This document shows positions 1 through 8,767 of a stretch of DNA of 12,614 bases, one piece after another (position 1 is the first letter of the stretch; each line of letters starts with the position of its first letter). This DNA comes from Frankiaceae bacterium (lineage in GTDB: Bacteria > Actinomycetota > Actinomycetes > JAVEEB01): NCBI GenBank assembly GCA_030840665.1, contig JAVEEB010000272.1, forward strand, positions 1-12,614. The letters run 5' to 3'. The notes under the pieces were generated by a model, which had not been told where the DNA came from, did not search any database, and saw only the letters and a program-made list of their open reading frames with translations. The position numbers and the translations under genes were made by a program.

Positions 1-307
1 CTCGGCGATGCAGGAAGACCACGTGTCGATGGGCTGGTCCGCCGCCCGCAAGTTGCGCCGGTCGGTCGACGGGCTCACGCGGGTGCTCGCGATCGAGCTG
101 CTCACGGCGGCGCGCGGGATCGAGTTGCGCGCGCCGATCCTCCCCTCGCCCGCCACGGGGGCTGTCATCGCGGCCCTGCGCGAGACGACACACGGCCCCG
201 GCCCCGACCGCGTGCTGTCGCCGGAGATCGAAGCCGCCGTGCAGTTCGTCTCGGCGGGCCGGGTGCGCGCCGCCGTCGAGCCCATCGTCGGACCGCTGGC
301 CCCGTAG
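1..307 (+). CDS. hutH: Histidine ammonia-lyase HutH, C-terminal fragment
   Basis: This is the last ~101 codons of HutH, which removes ammonia from L-histidine to give urocanate, the first step of histidine catabolism in the cytoplasm. The reading frame is open at the left edge, beginning S-A-M-Q-E-D-H-V-S-M-G-W. This QEDHVSMG block is a strongly conserved HutH segment near the active site. It is followed by the helical stretch KLRRSVDGLTRVLAIELLTAAR typical of the aromatic ammonia-lyase C-terminus. The MIO-forming Ala-Ser-Gly lies upstream of the window and cannot be checked. The full enzyme is usually ~510 residues, so about four fifths are missing. The gene ends with two adjacent TAG codons (305-310). 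hutU starts 27 bp downstream, so the two are probably cotranscribed. Confidence 0.93.
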   Translation, partial: SAMQEDHVSMGWSAARKLRRSVDGLTRVLAIELLTAARGIELRAPILPSPATGAVIAALRETTHGPGPDRVLSPEIEAAVQFVSAGRVRAAVEPIVGPLAP

Positions 308-322
308 TAGCAGGCAGAGGAC

Positions 323-328
323 AAGGAG
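323..328 (+). promoter_or_regulatory. Ribosome binding site of hutU
   Basis: AAGGAG lies 6 nt before the ATG at 335. It is the only strong Shine-Dalgarno sequence visible in the hut operon part of the window and fixes the hutU start. The downstream genes start by overlap with the preceding stop. Confidence 0.8.
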
Positions 329-334
329 CGCGAC

Positions 335-1993
335 ATGGAAGGTGCCCGCCCCGTCCGGGCCGCCCGCGGCACGGCGCTCACGGCGCAGTCGTGGCAAACA
401 GAAGCCCCGCTTCGGATGTTGATGAACAACCTCGACCCTGAGAACGCGGAGCGGCCGGACGACCTCGTCGTCTACGGCGGCACCGGTCGTGCGGCCAGGG
501 ATTGGCGTTCGTACGACGCGATCGTCCGCACCCTCACCTCGCTGAAGGCCGACGAGACGTTGCTCGTGCAGTCCGGGCGCCCCGTCGGCGTGATGCAGAC
601 GCACGAGTGGGCGCCGCGCGTGCTCATCGCCAACTCGAACCTGGTGGGCGACTGGGCGACGTGGCCCGAGTTCCGCCGGCTGGAGAACCTCGGGCTCACC
701 ATGTACGGCCAGATGACGGCCGGCTCGTGGATCTACATCGGCACGCAGGGCATCCTGCAGGGCACGTACGAAACGTTCGCCGCCGTGGCGGCCAAGCGGT
801 TCAACGGCACTCTGGCCGGGACGCTGACGTTGACCGGTGGGTGCGGCGGCATGGGCGGCGCGCAGCCCCTCGCGGTGACGCTCAACGGCGGCGTCTGCCT
901 GATCGTCGACGTGGATGAGGCCCACCTCCGTCGCCGGGTCGAACACCGCTACCTCGACGAGCTGGCCGACGATCTCGATGACGCGATTTCCCGTTGCCTG
1001 GCGGCAAAAACGGCGGGTCGAGCCTTGTCGGTGGGCGTTGTCGGCAACTGCGCGGCGGTCTTCCCGGAGCTGCTCCGGCGCGGGGTGGCCATCGACGTCG
1101 TGACCGATCAGACGAGCGCGCACGACCCGTTGTCGTACGTCCCCGACGATGTGGAGCTCGCCGACTGGCCGGAGCTGGCACGCACCAAGCCGGAGGAGGC
1201 CACGGATCGCGCGCGGGCAGCGATGGCCCGACACGTCGAGGCGATGGTCGGCTTCCTGGATGCAGGCGCCGAGGTGTTCGACTACGGCAACTCGATCCGT
1301 GACGAGGCTCGTCAAGGTGGTTTTGCGCGCGCGTTCGATTTCCCGGGTTTCGTGCCGGCGTACATCAGGCCGCTGTTCTGTGAAGGCAAGGGGCCGTTCC
1401 GGTGGGTGGCGCTGTCCGGTGATCCCAACGACATCTACGCCACGGACCAGGCGGTGCTCGACCTGTTCCCGGACAACGACCACCTGCAGCGCTGGATGCG
1501 CGCGGCCCGCGACCGCGTGTCGTTCCAGGGTTTGCCCGCGCGCATCTGTTGGCTGGGATACGGCGAGCGCGACAAGGCGGGGGAGCGGTTCAACGACATG
1601 GTGGCCTCGGGTGCGGTGTCGGCGCCGATCGTCATCGGCCGGGACCACCTCGACTGCGGGTCGGTGGCGTCCCCGTACCGGGAGACCGAATCGATGCTCG
1701 ACGGGTCCGACGCGATCGCCGACTGGCCGCTGCTCAACGCGATGGTCAACGTCGCCTCGGGGGCCACGTGGGTATCGATCCACCATGGCGGCGGCGTCGG
1801 GATCGGCCGGTCGATCCATGCCGGGCAGGTCACGGTCGCGGACGGCACCGCCCTCGCGGGCCGGAAAATCCAGCGGGTGTTGACGAATGACCCCGGCATG
1901 GGCGTCATCCGGCACGTCGACGCCGGCTACGACGACGCGGTGGCCGTCGCCAAGCAGCGCGGCGTTTCCATCCCCATGCGGGACGAACCGTGA
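335..1993 (+). CDS. hutU: Urocanate hydratase (urocanase) HutU
   Basis: HutU hydrates urocanate to 4-imidazolone-5-propionate using tightly bound NAD+ as an electrophile, the second step of histidine degradation. The 552-residue product matches the usual ~550-560. Visible signatures are [11 protein letters not shown] (47-57), the NAD-binding glycine cluster [11 protein letters not shown] (168-178), and the urocanase signature [10 protein letters not shown], whose cysteine is residue 405 and corresponds to the essential Cys410 of the Pseudomonas putida enzyme (family knowledge). [18 protein letters not shown] and the late [15 protein letters not shown] block are also conserved. The ATG at 335 is supported by AAGGAG 6 nt upstream. 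The TGA stop overlaps the GTG start of the next gene by 4 nt (GTGA), indicating translational coupling. No truncation or missing key residue was seen. Confidence 0.97.
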   Translation: MEGARPVRAARGTALTAQSWQTEAPLRMLMNNLDPENAERPDDLVVYGGTGRAARDWRSYDAIVRTLTSLKADETLLVQSGRPVGVMQTHEWAPRVLIANSNLVGDWATWPEFRRLENLGLTMYGQMTAGSWIYIGTQGILQGTYETFAAVAAKRFNGTLAGTLTLTGGCGGMGGAQPLAVTLNGGVCLIVDVDEAHLRRRVEHRYLDELADDLDDAISRCLAAKTAGRALSVGVVGNCAAVFPELLRRGVAIDVVTDQTSAHDPLSYVPDDVELADWPELARTKPEEATDRARAAMARHVEAMVGFLDAGAEVFDYGNSIRDEARQGGFARAFDFPGFVPAYIRPLFCEGKGPFRWVALSGDPNDIYATDQAVLDLFPDNDHLQRWMRAARDRVSFQGLPARICWLGYGERDKAGERFNDMVASGAVSAPIVIGRDHLDCGSVASPYRETESMLDGSDAIADWPLLNAMVNVASGATWVSIHHGGGVGIGRSIHAGQVTVADGTALAGRKIQRVLTNDPGMGVIRHVDAGYDDAVAVAKQRGVSIPMRDEP

Positions 1994-3207
1994 CCGACGA
2001 CCTCGAGCGCCGCTTCGACGACCTGTGGTCGTCGTTGCGGACGATCGGGTTGTCCGCTGAGTCGGGTGGTTACCGCCGCTTCGCGTGGACGGCCGTCGAC
2101 GACCAGTTGCGCCGGTGGTTCCGCGAACAGGCGCTGTCGCGCGACCTGTCGTACAAGGTGGATCGCAACGGCAACCAATGGGCGTGGCTGGGGGTGCCCG
2201 GCGAGGGCGGGATCGTCACCGGCAGTCACCTGGACAGCGTTCCGGACGGGGGCGCGTACGACGGCCCGCTCGGCATCGTCTCCGCCTTCCTGGCGGTCGA
2301 CGAGCTGCGCGCGCGCGACCGCCCCGTGACGAGACCGGTCGCCATCGTGAACTTCGCGGACGAGGAGGGCGCGCGATTCGGGGTCGCCTGCGTCGGCAGC
2401 CGGCTGCTGACCGGCGTGCTGGCCCCACACGCGGCGCGTGCCCTGACTGATGGTCAGGGCGTGACGCTCGAAGAGGCGATGACGAGCGCCGGGGTCGACA
2501 TCGCGTCGCTCGGTCGCGACGACCCGCTGCTCGGGCACATCGGTGCCTTCGTGGAGCTGCACATCGAACAAGGCCGCGCGCTGGACGACGTCGATGCGCC
2601 GGTCGGGGTGGCCACGGGCATCTGGCCGCACGGGCGGTGGCTGTTCGCTTTCACCGGCGAGGCGAATCATGCCGGTACGACGCGTCTTGCCGACCGCCGC
2701 GACCCCATGCTGCCGTTCGCCCTCACGGTCCTGTCGGCGCGTTCGCGCTCCGCCATGGCGGGGGCCTTGGCGACCTTCGGACGTGTGCGCGTCGTGCCCA
2801 ATGCGACCAATGGCATCGCGTCGCGCGTCGACGGCTGGCTCGATCTGCGCGCCTCTGACGAGGGGACGCTCGCGACCCTGGTCCAGGCGATCACCGACGA
2901 CGCCGTCAGTGCGGCCGCGACCAACGGCGTGACTGCCACGGTGACCTGCGAATCGTCAACGCCTGCAGTTGTTTTCGACGAGGAGCTGGCAGCGCGCGTG
3001 CAGGCGGCCCTCGGTGGCGTCCCGGCACTCTCGACGGGAGCCGGGCACGACGCCGGCATCCTGTCGGCGCACGTGCCGGCCGCGATGCTGTTCGTCCGCA
3101 ACCGGTCCGGCGTCAGCCACAGCCCCGCGGAACAGGCAGACCCCGCGGACCTCGTTGCGGGCGTCCGTGCGCTCGCGGCCGTGTTGGCGGAGCTCGCATG
3201 CCAGTGA
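1990..3207 (+). CDS. M20-family amidohydrolase (allantoate / N-carbamoyl-L-amino acid hydrolase type) in the hut operon
   Basis: This 405-residue protein is a two-metal M20 amidohydrolase of the AllC/HyuC group, which cleaves carbamoyl or similar N-acyl groups from amino acid-like substrates. Visible metal and catalytic motifs are [11 protein letters not shown] (His80, Asp82), AYDGPLG (Asp91), [10 protein letters not shown] (Glu125-Glu126), HIEQG (His191) and [10 protein letters not shown] (His377). The dimerisation domain carries [10 protein letters not shown] and [11 protein letters not shown], the substrate-arginine/asparagine region of the family, and [10 protein letters not shown] follows. 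The GTG start at 1990 overlaps the hutU stop; its own Shine-Dalgarno is weak, so coupling is likely. It sits between hutU and hutF, with no allantoin genes nearby and no HutG in view. I infer that it may deformylate N-formyl-L-glutamate, but sequence alone does not show the substrate; true allantoate amidohydrolase remains possible. Confidence 0.9.
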   Translation: MTDDLERRFDDLWSSLRTIGLSAESGGYRRFAWTAVDDQLRRWFREQALSRDLSYKVDRNGNQWAWLGVPGEGGIVTGSHLDSVPDGGAYDGPLGIVSAFLAVDELRARDRPVTRPVAIVNFADEEGARFGVACVGSRLLTGVLAPHAARALTDGQGVTLEEAMTSAGVDIASLGRDDPLLGHIGAFVELHIEQGRALDDVDAPVGVATGIWPHGRWLFAFTGEANHAGTTRLADRRDPMLPFALTVLSARSRSAMAGALATFGRVRVVPNATNGIASRVDGWLDLRASDEGTLATLVQAITDDAVSAAATNGVTATVTCESSTPAVVFDEELAARVQAALGGVPALSTGAGHDAGILSAHVPAAMLFVRNRSGVSHSPAEQADPADLVAGVRALAAVLAELACQ

Positions 3208-4538
3208 CGCGCTACTGGGCGGAGCACGCGTGGCTCGGGGGAGACGCCGTGACGGCGGGCGTGACGATCGAGGTCGCCGGCGACGTGATTGCTGCCGTGC
3301 GGGTGGCGGCCGCGGCGCCCCCGGACGCGGTCGTGCTGCGGGGCGTGACCGTGCCCGGCTTGGCCAACGCCCACTCGCACGCGTTCCATCGGGCATTGCG
3401 CGGCCGCACGCAATCCGCGGCCGGCACCTTCTGGAGTTGGCGCGAGCAGATGTATGCCGTCGCCGCCCGGCTCACGCCCGACTCGTACTACGCGTTGGCG
3501 CGGGCGACGTTCGCCGAGATGGCACTGTCGGGAGTCACGTGCGTGGGTGAGTTCCACTACGTACATCACGAGCCAAACGGCACCTTGTACGCCGAGCCGA
3601 ACGCTATGGCGGATGCGGTTGTGCGCGCCGCGACCGACGCGGGCATCCGCATCACACTGCTGGACGCCTGCTACCTCACGGGCGGGATAGGTGCGGAGTT
3701 GAAAGGCCCGCAGATGCGCTTCGGCGACGGCACGGCCGAGGCCTGGGCAAAACGCGTTTCCGGGTTGGCAGACGCGTCGCAATCGGCGATGGCCCGCGTC
3801 GGTGCCGCCATTCATTCCGTACGCGCCGTGCCGCCGGACGAGCTGGACGATGTGGTCGCATGGGCGGCGGAAAACGAAGCCCCGTTGCATGTCCACGTGA
3901 GCGAGCAGCTGGCGGAGAACGACAACTGCCTCGCCGCCTACGGGTGCACGCCCACGCAATTGCTCGCGGACCATGGAGTGCTGGGTCCGCGGTCGACGGC
4001 CGTCCACGCCACCCACGTCACGAGTCGCGATGTCGCCCTGCTCGGCGGCAGCGGCACGACGATCTGCATGTGCCCCTCGACCGAGAGCGACCTCGCGGAC
4101 GGCCTCGGCGACGCTGCCGCGCTCGCAGCCGCCGGCTCGCCGCTGTCGGTGGGCAGTGACAGCAATGCGTCGATCGATCTGTGGGCTGACATGCGCGGCG
4201 TGGAGTTCGGCGAGAGGTTGCGCTCGCAGCGCCGGGGCCATTGGACGGCAATGCAGCTACTGACCGCGGCGACCAGCGTCGGCCATGCGTCCTTGGGTTG
4301 GCCGGAAGCCGGCCGGCTCCAAGCGGGCGCGCCCGCAGATTTCGTGACCGTGCGCACCGACGGGGTTCGCCTCGCGGGCGCCGATCCGCTGCTCGAGGCC
4401 CTCGTGTTCGCCGGGGCAGCAGCTGACGTGTCGGAGGTCGTGGTCGCGGGCCGCCGGGTGGTCGTCGCGGGTCGGCACCAACTCGTGGACGACGTGCCCG
4501 CGGTTCTCGCGTCGTCGATCGCCGCGGTGACGACATGA
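3198..4538 (+). CDS. hutF: Formimidoylglutamate deiminase HutF
   Basis: HutF, an amidohydrolase-superfamily metalloenzyme, deiminates N-formimidoyl-L-glutamate to N-formyl-L-glutamate and ammonia, which marks the longer (five-step) histidine route. The 446 residues fit the family's ~450. The metal HxH is in [16 protein letters not shown] (His59, His61). HVHVSEQ (231-237) supplies the next histidine, VHATHVT follows, and Asp321 in [13 protein letters not shown] is the conserved metal/catalytic aspartate, close to Asp320 of the Pseudomonas enzyme. The [22 protein letters not shown] stretch is HutF-like rather than general deaminase. The ATG at 3198 overlaps the preceding gene by 10 nt and has GGAG 5 nt upstream (3189-3192). 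Its stop overlaps the hutI start as ATGA. Assignment over a chlorohydrolase/cytosine deaminase homologue is helped by the operon. Confidence 0.94.
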   Translation: MPVTRYWAEHAWLGGDAVTAGVTIEVAGDVIAAVRVAAAAPPDAVVLRGVTVPGLANAHSHAFHRALRGRTQSAAGTFWSWREQMYAVAARLTPDSYYALARATFAEMALSGVTCVGEFHYVHHEPNGTLYAEPNAMADAVVRAATDAGIRITLLDACYLTGGIGAELKGPQMRFGDGTAEAWAKRVSGLADASQSAMARVGAAIHSVRAVPPDELDDVVAWAAENEAPLHVHVSEQLAENDNCLAAYGCTPTQLLADHGVLGPRSTAVHATHVTSRDVALLGGSGTTICMCPSTESDLADGLGDAAALAAAGSPLSVGSDSNASIDLWADMRGVEFGERLRSQRRGHWTAMQLLTAATSVGHASLGWPEAGRLQAGAPADFVTVRTDGVRLAGADPLLEALVFAGAAADVSEVVVAGRRVVVAGRHQLVDDVPAVLASSIAAVTT

Positions 4539-5734
4539 GCGCCGAGGACGCGGTTCTGATCGACAACATCGGCGAGCTCGTCACCAACGACCCGACCCAC
4601 GGCGACGGGCCGCACGGTGTCATCGCCGACGCCGCGCTCTTCGTACGCGATGGCATCGTTGCTTGGGCCGGGCGGCGCGCCGACATTCCGCAGGGTACGG
4701 ACGGGGCGCGTGTCGACGCCGGCGGCGGCACGGTGCTGCCAGGGTTCGTCGATAGCCATGCCCACCTCGTCTTTGCCGGTGACCGGGCGCCGGAATTCGC
4801 AGCGCGCATGAGTGGGTCGCCGTACGCTGCCGGCGGGATCCGCACGACGGTGGCCGCGACGCGGTCGGCGCCCGACGACGTCCTGCGCGCCCGCCTCGGG
4901 GAGCTGGTCGCCGAGGCGCTGCGGTCGGGAACGACGACGATCGAGTGCAAGTCGGGGTACGGCCTGACGGTCGCGGACGAGGTGCGGAGCTTGCGGCTGG
5001 CCGCGGAAGTCACCGACGAGCTGACGTTCCTGGGTGCGCACGTCGTACCGGAGGAGTACTCCGGCCGCGCCGACGACTACGTCGCGCTGGTCGTCGGCGA
5101 GATGCTCGACGCGTGCGCGCCGTACGCGAAATGGATTGACGTCTTTTGTGACCGCGGTGCGTTCGATGGCGAGCAAGCGCGGGAGATCCTGCGGGCCGGC
5201 GTGGCACGCGGGTTGGTGCCGCGCGTGCACGCCAACCAGTTGCAAACGGGCGACGGGGTGCAGGTCGCGGTGGAGTTCGACGCGGCGTCCGCAGACCACG
5301 TCAGCCACCTCACCGGCAGTGACATCGAGGCGTTGGCGGCCAGCAGGACGGTCGCCACGCTGTTGCCGGGAGCGGAGTTCTCGACGCGCGCGGCGTATCC
5401 CGACGCGCGGCGCCTCCTGGACGCCGGCGTCACGGTGGCACTTGCGACGGACTGCAACCCTGGCTCGAGTTTTACAACCAGCATGCCGTTCTGCGTCGCG
5501 ATTGCCGTGCGCGATATGGGCATGACGCCACGCGAGGCGGTGTGGTCCGCGACGGAGGGCGGGGCCAAGGCCCTCCGCCGGGAGGATGTGGGGCACCTGC
5601 GGGTGGGTGCGCGCGCGGACTTGCTACTTCTGGGGGCGCCGTCCGCCGTTCACCTGGCCTATCGCCCGGGGGTGGACCTCGTCAGCGGCGTCTGGCGCTC
5701 TGGGCAGCGGGTGCACGTGGGGTCCGCCCGGTGA
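4535..5734 (+). CDS. hutI: Imidazolonepropionase HutI
   Basis: HutI hydrolyses 4-imidazolone-5-propionate to N-formimidoyl-L-glutamate, supplying the HutF substrate. The 399-residue protein is a normal-length amidohydrolase. Metal ligands visible are His75 and His77 in [19 protein letters not shown], His232 in VHANQLQ, the His of ADHVSHL, and Asp306 in ATDCNPGSS. The diagnostic HutI blocks [13 protein letters not shown] and TLLPGAEF are present. The start ATG overlaps the hutF stop by 4 nt (ATGA) without a clear Shine-Dalgarno of its own, so it is probably translated by coupling. It is the last gene of the operon in this direction. Its stop lies 18 bp from the stop of the convergent EAL-domain gene. 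Confidence 0.96.
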   Translation: MSAEDAVLIDNIGELVTNDPTHGDGPHGVIADAALFVRDGIVAWAGRRADIPQGTDGARVDAGGGTVLPGFVDSHAHLVFAGDRAPEFAARMSGSPYAAGGIRTTVAATRSAPDDVLRARLGELVAEALRSGTTTIECKSGYGLTVADEVRSLRLAAEVTDELTFLGAHVVPEEYSGRADDYVALVVGEMLDACAPYAKWIDVFCDRGAFDGEQAREILRAGVARGLVPRVHANQLQTGDGVQVAVEFDAASADHVSHLTGSDIEALAASRTVATLLPGAEFSTRAAYPDARRLLDAGVTVALATDCNPGSSFTTSMPFCVAIAVRDMGMTPREAVWSATEGGAKALRREDVGHLRVGARADLLLLGAPSAVHLAYRPGVDLVSGVWRSGQRVHVGSAR

Positions 5735-5752
5735 CCAGTCGCGGGTGTGCGT

Positions 5753-7582
5753 CTAGGCCCACAGCGCCTCGGGCTCCGCGATGAGCCCGCGTCGCGCGAT
5801 GGCGGCAAGCTCGTTGGCGGGAACGGCGGGGCTCCACAGATAGCCCTGGGCAAACGCGCAGCCGAGCCGCCGGAGCGTGTCAGCCTGGCTGACCGTCTCA
5901 ACGCCCTCCGCCACGACGTCGAGCCCGACGGTTCTGGCCAAGCTCGTGAGACTGGCGACGATCGCGAAGTCGTGCTTGTTCGTGTGCATGCCGGCGATGA
6001 AGGAACGGTCGATCTTGATGATGTCGATGGGGAAACGGCGCAGGTGCATGAGCGAGGAGTAGCCCGTGCCGAAATCGTCGAGAGCCAGCTTCACGCCAAG
6101 TGCCTTGAGTGCATGCAGGTGCCGCGATGTGGTCTCCGGGTTCTCGATGACCGACGTCTCCGTGACCTCGAGGACGAGCCGTTCGGCAGCAAGGCCGGAG
6201 CGGCTGAGTGCATTTCGCACCGTGTCGACGATGTTCGCGTCGACGAGCTGGCGCGAGGAGAGATTGACCGCCACGTGCAGCTCGGACGTGTCTTTGTGGC
6301 GGAGGCCGGCGATGTCAGCGCATGCGCGGTTGAGGATCAGGGCACCCAGCGCCGGCATGAGGCCGCTCTCTTCGGCCAGGGGAACCATGTGCTCCGGCGA
6401 CACGATCCCGCGTCGCGGGTGCCGCCAGCGAAGCAGCGCCTCGACGCCGGCCATCCGTCCGTCGGTTCGCACGACGGGCTGGTAGTGAACGTCGAGCGCG
6501 TCGGTCTTGATGGCGTTCTGCAAGTCGCTGACCAGTTGGAGTCGCCCTTCGGTGGAGCCGCGCATCGACTGGTTGTGCACTTCGGTGCGGCCGCTGCCGC
6601 TCGCCTTGGCCCAGGTGAGCGCGCGCTCGGCAGACTGAAGGAGGTCGGGGAGCGCAACGTCGTCGGTGGTCGCGATGCCGATGCTCAAACTGACAGGGAT
6701 CAGCCAGCCGCCGGCGTTGCACGGTTCGTCGAACGCGCGGCGAACACGTTCTGCCAATCGTCGAGCTTGATCCGCGTTCGTGTTGGGGCACACGATGACG
6801 AACTCGTCGTCGCCGAAGCGAGCGACGGAATACCGCGGCGGGCACAATTCCGTGAGCCTGTGGGCGACAGCCACGAGCAACGCGTCGCCCGTTGCGTAGC
6901 CGCGGTTGTCGTTGACGAGCTTGAAACGATCGACGTCGACGAAGAGCACCGCAAGTCCTGCGCCCATTGCGTCATGCCGGGATTCCGAGTGGGCGATCCG
7001 GTGGCTGAGACTCGCCCGGTTGGGCAGTCCGGTGAGCCGGTCGTACATCGACATCCGGAGCAACTCGTCTGCGTGTCCGCGTTCCGTGGCGGCCGCACCG
7101 GCTGCTGCATCGGGGTTCTGATTCGACTGCGAGGCCTCATCCTCGGACGCAGCCGTGTCGGGATGGGTGGAGTCGCTGTCGCTGTCGCTGGAGGGGCTGG
7201 GGGTAACGGCGCGTCGGGCGAGCGAGAGCACCAGGTCATTGCGCTGGCCGGCCAACGCCGCGGTCATGTGGACGCGAATGGTGTCACCGTTGGCGATGAC
7301 GACGTCGGCGTTGCCCGACCAGGGTTCACCGTCGCCTGTCAGGAGAATGCTGGCCACGTCCGATTGGCTCAAGCCCCAGCGCGTGACGCTTGTGGCCTCC
7401 TGCCCCAGCATCTGCTCGGCGGTCCAACCGAAGAGGGTCGTCGCGCTGTCACTCCACACGAGAATTGTGCCCGACAGATCGGTGACGACGATCGAGACGC
7501 CGAGCGCGTCGAGGCCGACGAGGACGTTGGACAGGGACACCTCGATGGCGGCTGTTGAATTGGGGAGTGTGTGTAGAGACAT
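5753..7582 (-). CDS. PAS-GGDEF-EAL protein, probable c-di-GMP phosphodiesterase with degenerate GGDEF
   Basis: From the chosen start the protein has 609 residues and no obvious membrane segment, so it is probably cytoplasmic. An N-terminal PAS domain (about 20-120) is followed by a Ser/Asp-rich linker (about 125-170), a GGDEF domain (DRLTGLPNR at 181-189, metal-type Asp216 in FVDVDRFK) and an EAL domain. The GGDEF signature reads GDDEF (257-261), and the inhibitory RxxD site is absent. The EAL domain keeps its key residues: EALLRW (Glu381), Asn440, EVTE (Glu472), DDFGTGYSS (Asp502-Asp503), Lys523, Glu559 and Gln579. Family knowledge therefore favours hydrolysis of c-di-GMP, with the GGDEF possibly a GTP-binding regulatory module. 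An ATG 5 codons further upstream (7597) overlaps the Shine-Dalgarno itself, so 7582 is preferred. It follows the PAS-LuxR gene in the same direction, 72 bp away. Confidence 0.93.
   Translation of the reverse strand: MSLHTLPNSTAAIEVSLSNVLVGLDALGVSIVVTDLSGTILVWSDSATTLFGWTAEQMLGQEATSVTRWGLSQSDVASILLTGDGEPWSGNADVVIANGDTIRVHMTAALAGQRNDLVLSLARRAVTPSPSSDSDSDSTHPDTAASEDEASQSNQNPDAAAGAAATERGHADELLRMSMYDRLTGLPNRASLSHRIAHSESRHDAMGAGLAVLFVDVDRFKLVNDNRGYATGDALLVAVAHRLTELCPPRYSVARFGDDEFVIVCPNTNADQARRLAERVRRAFDEPCNAGGWLIPVSLSIGIATTDDVALPDLLQSAERALTWAKASGSGRTEVHNQSMRGSTEGRLQLVSDLQNAIKTDALDVHYQPVVRTDGRMAGVEALLRWRHPRRGIVSPEHMVPLAEESGLMPALGALILNRACADIAGLRHKDTSELHVAVNLSSRQLVDANIVDTVRNALSRSGLAAERLVLEVTETSVIENPETTSRHLHALKALGVKLALDDFGTGYSSLMHLRRFPIDIIKIDRSFIAGMHTNKHDFAIVASLTSLARTVGLDVVAEGVETVSQADTLRRLGCAFAQGYLWSPAVPANELAAIARRGLIAEPEALWA
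5770..5789. terminator. Possible hairpin downstream of hutI
   Basis: CGGGCT and AGCCCG form a perfect 6-bp inverted repeat around an 8-nt loop, 35 nt past the hutI stop. It lies inside the 3' end of the convergent EAL gene and has no T-tract. It could help end hut transcription, but in sequence this GC-rich a 6-bp stem can arise by chance. Confidence 0.25.
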
Positions 7583-7588
7583 CTGATG

Positions 7589-7595
7589 CTCCTCC
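7589..7595 (-). promoter_or_regulatory. Ribosome binding site deciding the start of the EAL gene
   Basis: On the - strand GGAGGAG is followed after 6 nt (CATCAG) by the ATG at 7582-7580. The alternative ATG at 7597-7595 includes part of this GGAGGAG and has no comparable site of its own, so the shorter protein is the better call. Confidence 0.7.
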
Positions 7596-7617
7596 ATCCG
7601 CGATCCACGTGAGGCTT

Positions 7618-7670
7618 CCAGCGCTGGCCGATTTTGCGCGTCATTCTCTTGCGACTATCGGCCCTGCTGG
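7618..7670. repeat. Inverted repeat spanning the LuxR stop and the EAL-gene leader
   Basis: Arms CCAGC-GCT-GGCCGAT (7618-7632) and ATCGGCC-CT-GCTGG (7657-7670) can pair over 7+5 bp with a small internal loop and a 24-nt hairpin loop. The outer part, CCAGCGCTGG (7618-7627), is also a perfect 10-bp palindrome about 36 nt before the EAL gene start. There is no T-tract. It could be a transcript-processing or attenuation structure between the two cotranscribed genes, or a protein-binding site. Confidence 0.4.
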
Positions 7671-8767
7671 TCTCCCTCGGTGTAGGCGAAATCTCCTGGT
7701 TTCTCATTCGTGCCGGCGTTGCCGCGCAGCACGGTGAGCAGTTCTTGTTGTGACCCGACGCCCAGCTTGCGATAGACCGAGGTCAGGTGATTGCGGACGG
7801 TGCTCTGACTCAGGAACATCCGTTCGGCCATCATGGGCACCCGCTCGCCGGCAAGGAGCCCGGTGACGATTTCGAGTTCACGGGTCGAAAGCCCTGCCAT
7901 AGCGGGCACATTCGTGGCGGTCGGGGTGGCGGTCAGCCCCGAGAGCACGCCGCTCGCCGCTACTTCGCGGGCGATGCGCCGAATGTGACTTTCCAACTCC
8001 CAAGCGCGGTCGGCAACGTTCGGGGTGAGTCGATCCGCGACGGCGAACGAAAATGCGAAGCCGGCTTCTCTGCCTCCGGCGAGAGGCGTGACCAGGACGG
8101 TGCAGTGACGCGATTCGCCGTCGGCCGAACGCAGGACGAGCCGGGCGGTGGTGCCGCCGACGTCCCGCAACCCGTAGCCGATCGCGATGAGCAGACTCGG
8201 CCACTCTGTGGGCTGAACGAGGCTCGAGATCTCTTGTCCGAGGACGTCGGCCGCCTTGTAGCCGAGCAGCGGCTCGATACCGGCGCTGATCCTGTCGATC
8301 CGCCATTCGCCGTCGACGGTGCCCATTGCCACCAGCCCGAAGCTGTGCGGCCCGGCGGAGAAAGCGAGTGGCCCCGGGGACACGGGGAGCAGCACGCCCA
8401 CTGCGGCTCGCCGCGGTGTCTCGTCGGTGCAGGCACTGATGCATGCGTCGACGACGAAGTCGGTCCCGTCCGGGCGGCGATACGTCCGGGCGTGCACGCG
8501 GTAGCTGTCGAGTTCGCCGGATGACAGCAGTGAAAGCCGCGCCCGGGCCGTGCTCTGGTCGGTGACGAAGTCCGTGACGTGGTGCTTCAACAGCTCGTCG
8601 CGGTGCGAGCCCAGCAGTGATGCGATCGAGTCGCTGACCTCGATGATGCGACCGGTCGGCAACCCCAGCAGCCAGACCGGTAGGTGACTGCCCCGAACCA
8701 GGGCCCAGAGGTTGCTGTCATCGCCCGCAACACGCAAGTTGCGTGGTTCGGGCTGGGGGCGGGTCAT
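7655..8767 (-). CDS. PAS-PAS-LuxR-type transcriptional regulator
   Basis: This is a 370-residue probable DNA-binding regulator. Two PAS-like sensor domains lie at about 18-128 (LWALVRGSHLPVWLLG ... GRIIEVSDSIASLLG) and 140-243 (FGLVAMG ... IEPLLGYKAADVLGQEI). The C-terminal LuxR/FixJ-type helix-turn-helix at about 291-348 reads AGLSTRELEIVTGLL ... MFLSQSTVRNHLTSVYRKLGV, with the classic ST-RE-E start and TVRNH recognition helix. No receiver domain or membrane segment is seen; the ligand or cofactor of the PAS domains is unknown. The frame stays open upstream to 9142, but that stretch overlaps the divergent gene and lacks a domain, so the ATG at 8767 is chosen. This ATG overlaps the stop of a 44-codon leader ORF (ATGA) and has only a weak AGG upstream. 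The EAL gene downstream is a likely operon partner and possible target. Confidence 0.9.
   Translation of the reverse strand: MTRPQPEPRNLRVAGDDSNLWALVRGSHLPVWLLGLPTGRIIEVSDSIASLLGSHRDELLKHHVTDFVTDQSTARARLSLLSSGELDSYRVHARTYRRPDGTDFVVDACISACTDETPRRAAVGVLLPVSPGPLAFSAGPHSFGLVAMGTVDGEWRIDRISAGIEPLLGYKAADVLGQEISSLVQPTEWPSLLIAIGYGLRDVGGTTARLVLRSADGESRHCTVLVTPLAGGREAGFAFSFAVADRLTPNVADRAWELESHIRRIAREVAASGVLSGLTATPTATNVPAMAGLSTRELEIVTGLLAGERVPMMAERMFLSQSTVRNHLTSVYRKLGVGSQQELLTVLRGNAGTNEKPGDFAYTEGDQQGR

Noticed and set aside
3938..5596. 552-residue open frame (-) opposite hutF/hutI, and a similar one at 2667-4241
   Set aside because: Both are antisense to well-conserved hut enzymes, have no recognisable domains, and are typical GC-rich shadow frames.
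5747..7558. 603-residue open frame (+) opposite the EAL gene
   Set aside because: It is the complement-strand shadow expected in high-GC DNA. The - strand carries the recognisable PAS, GGDEF and EAL domains.
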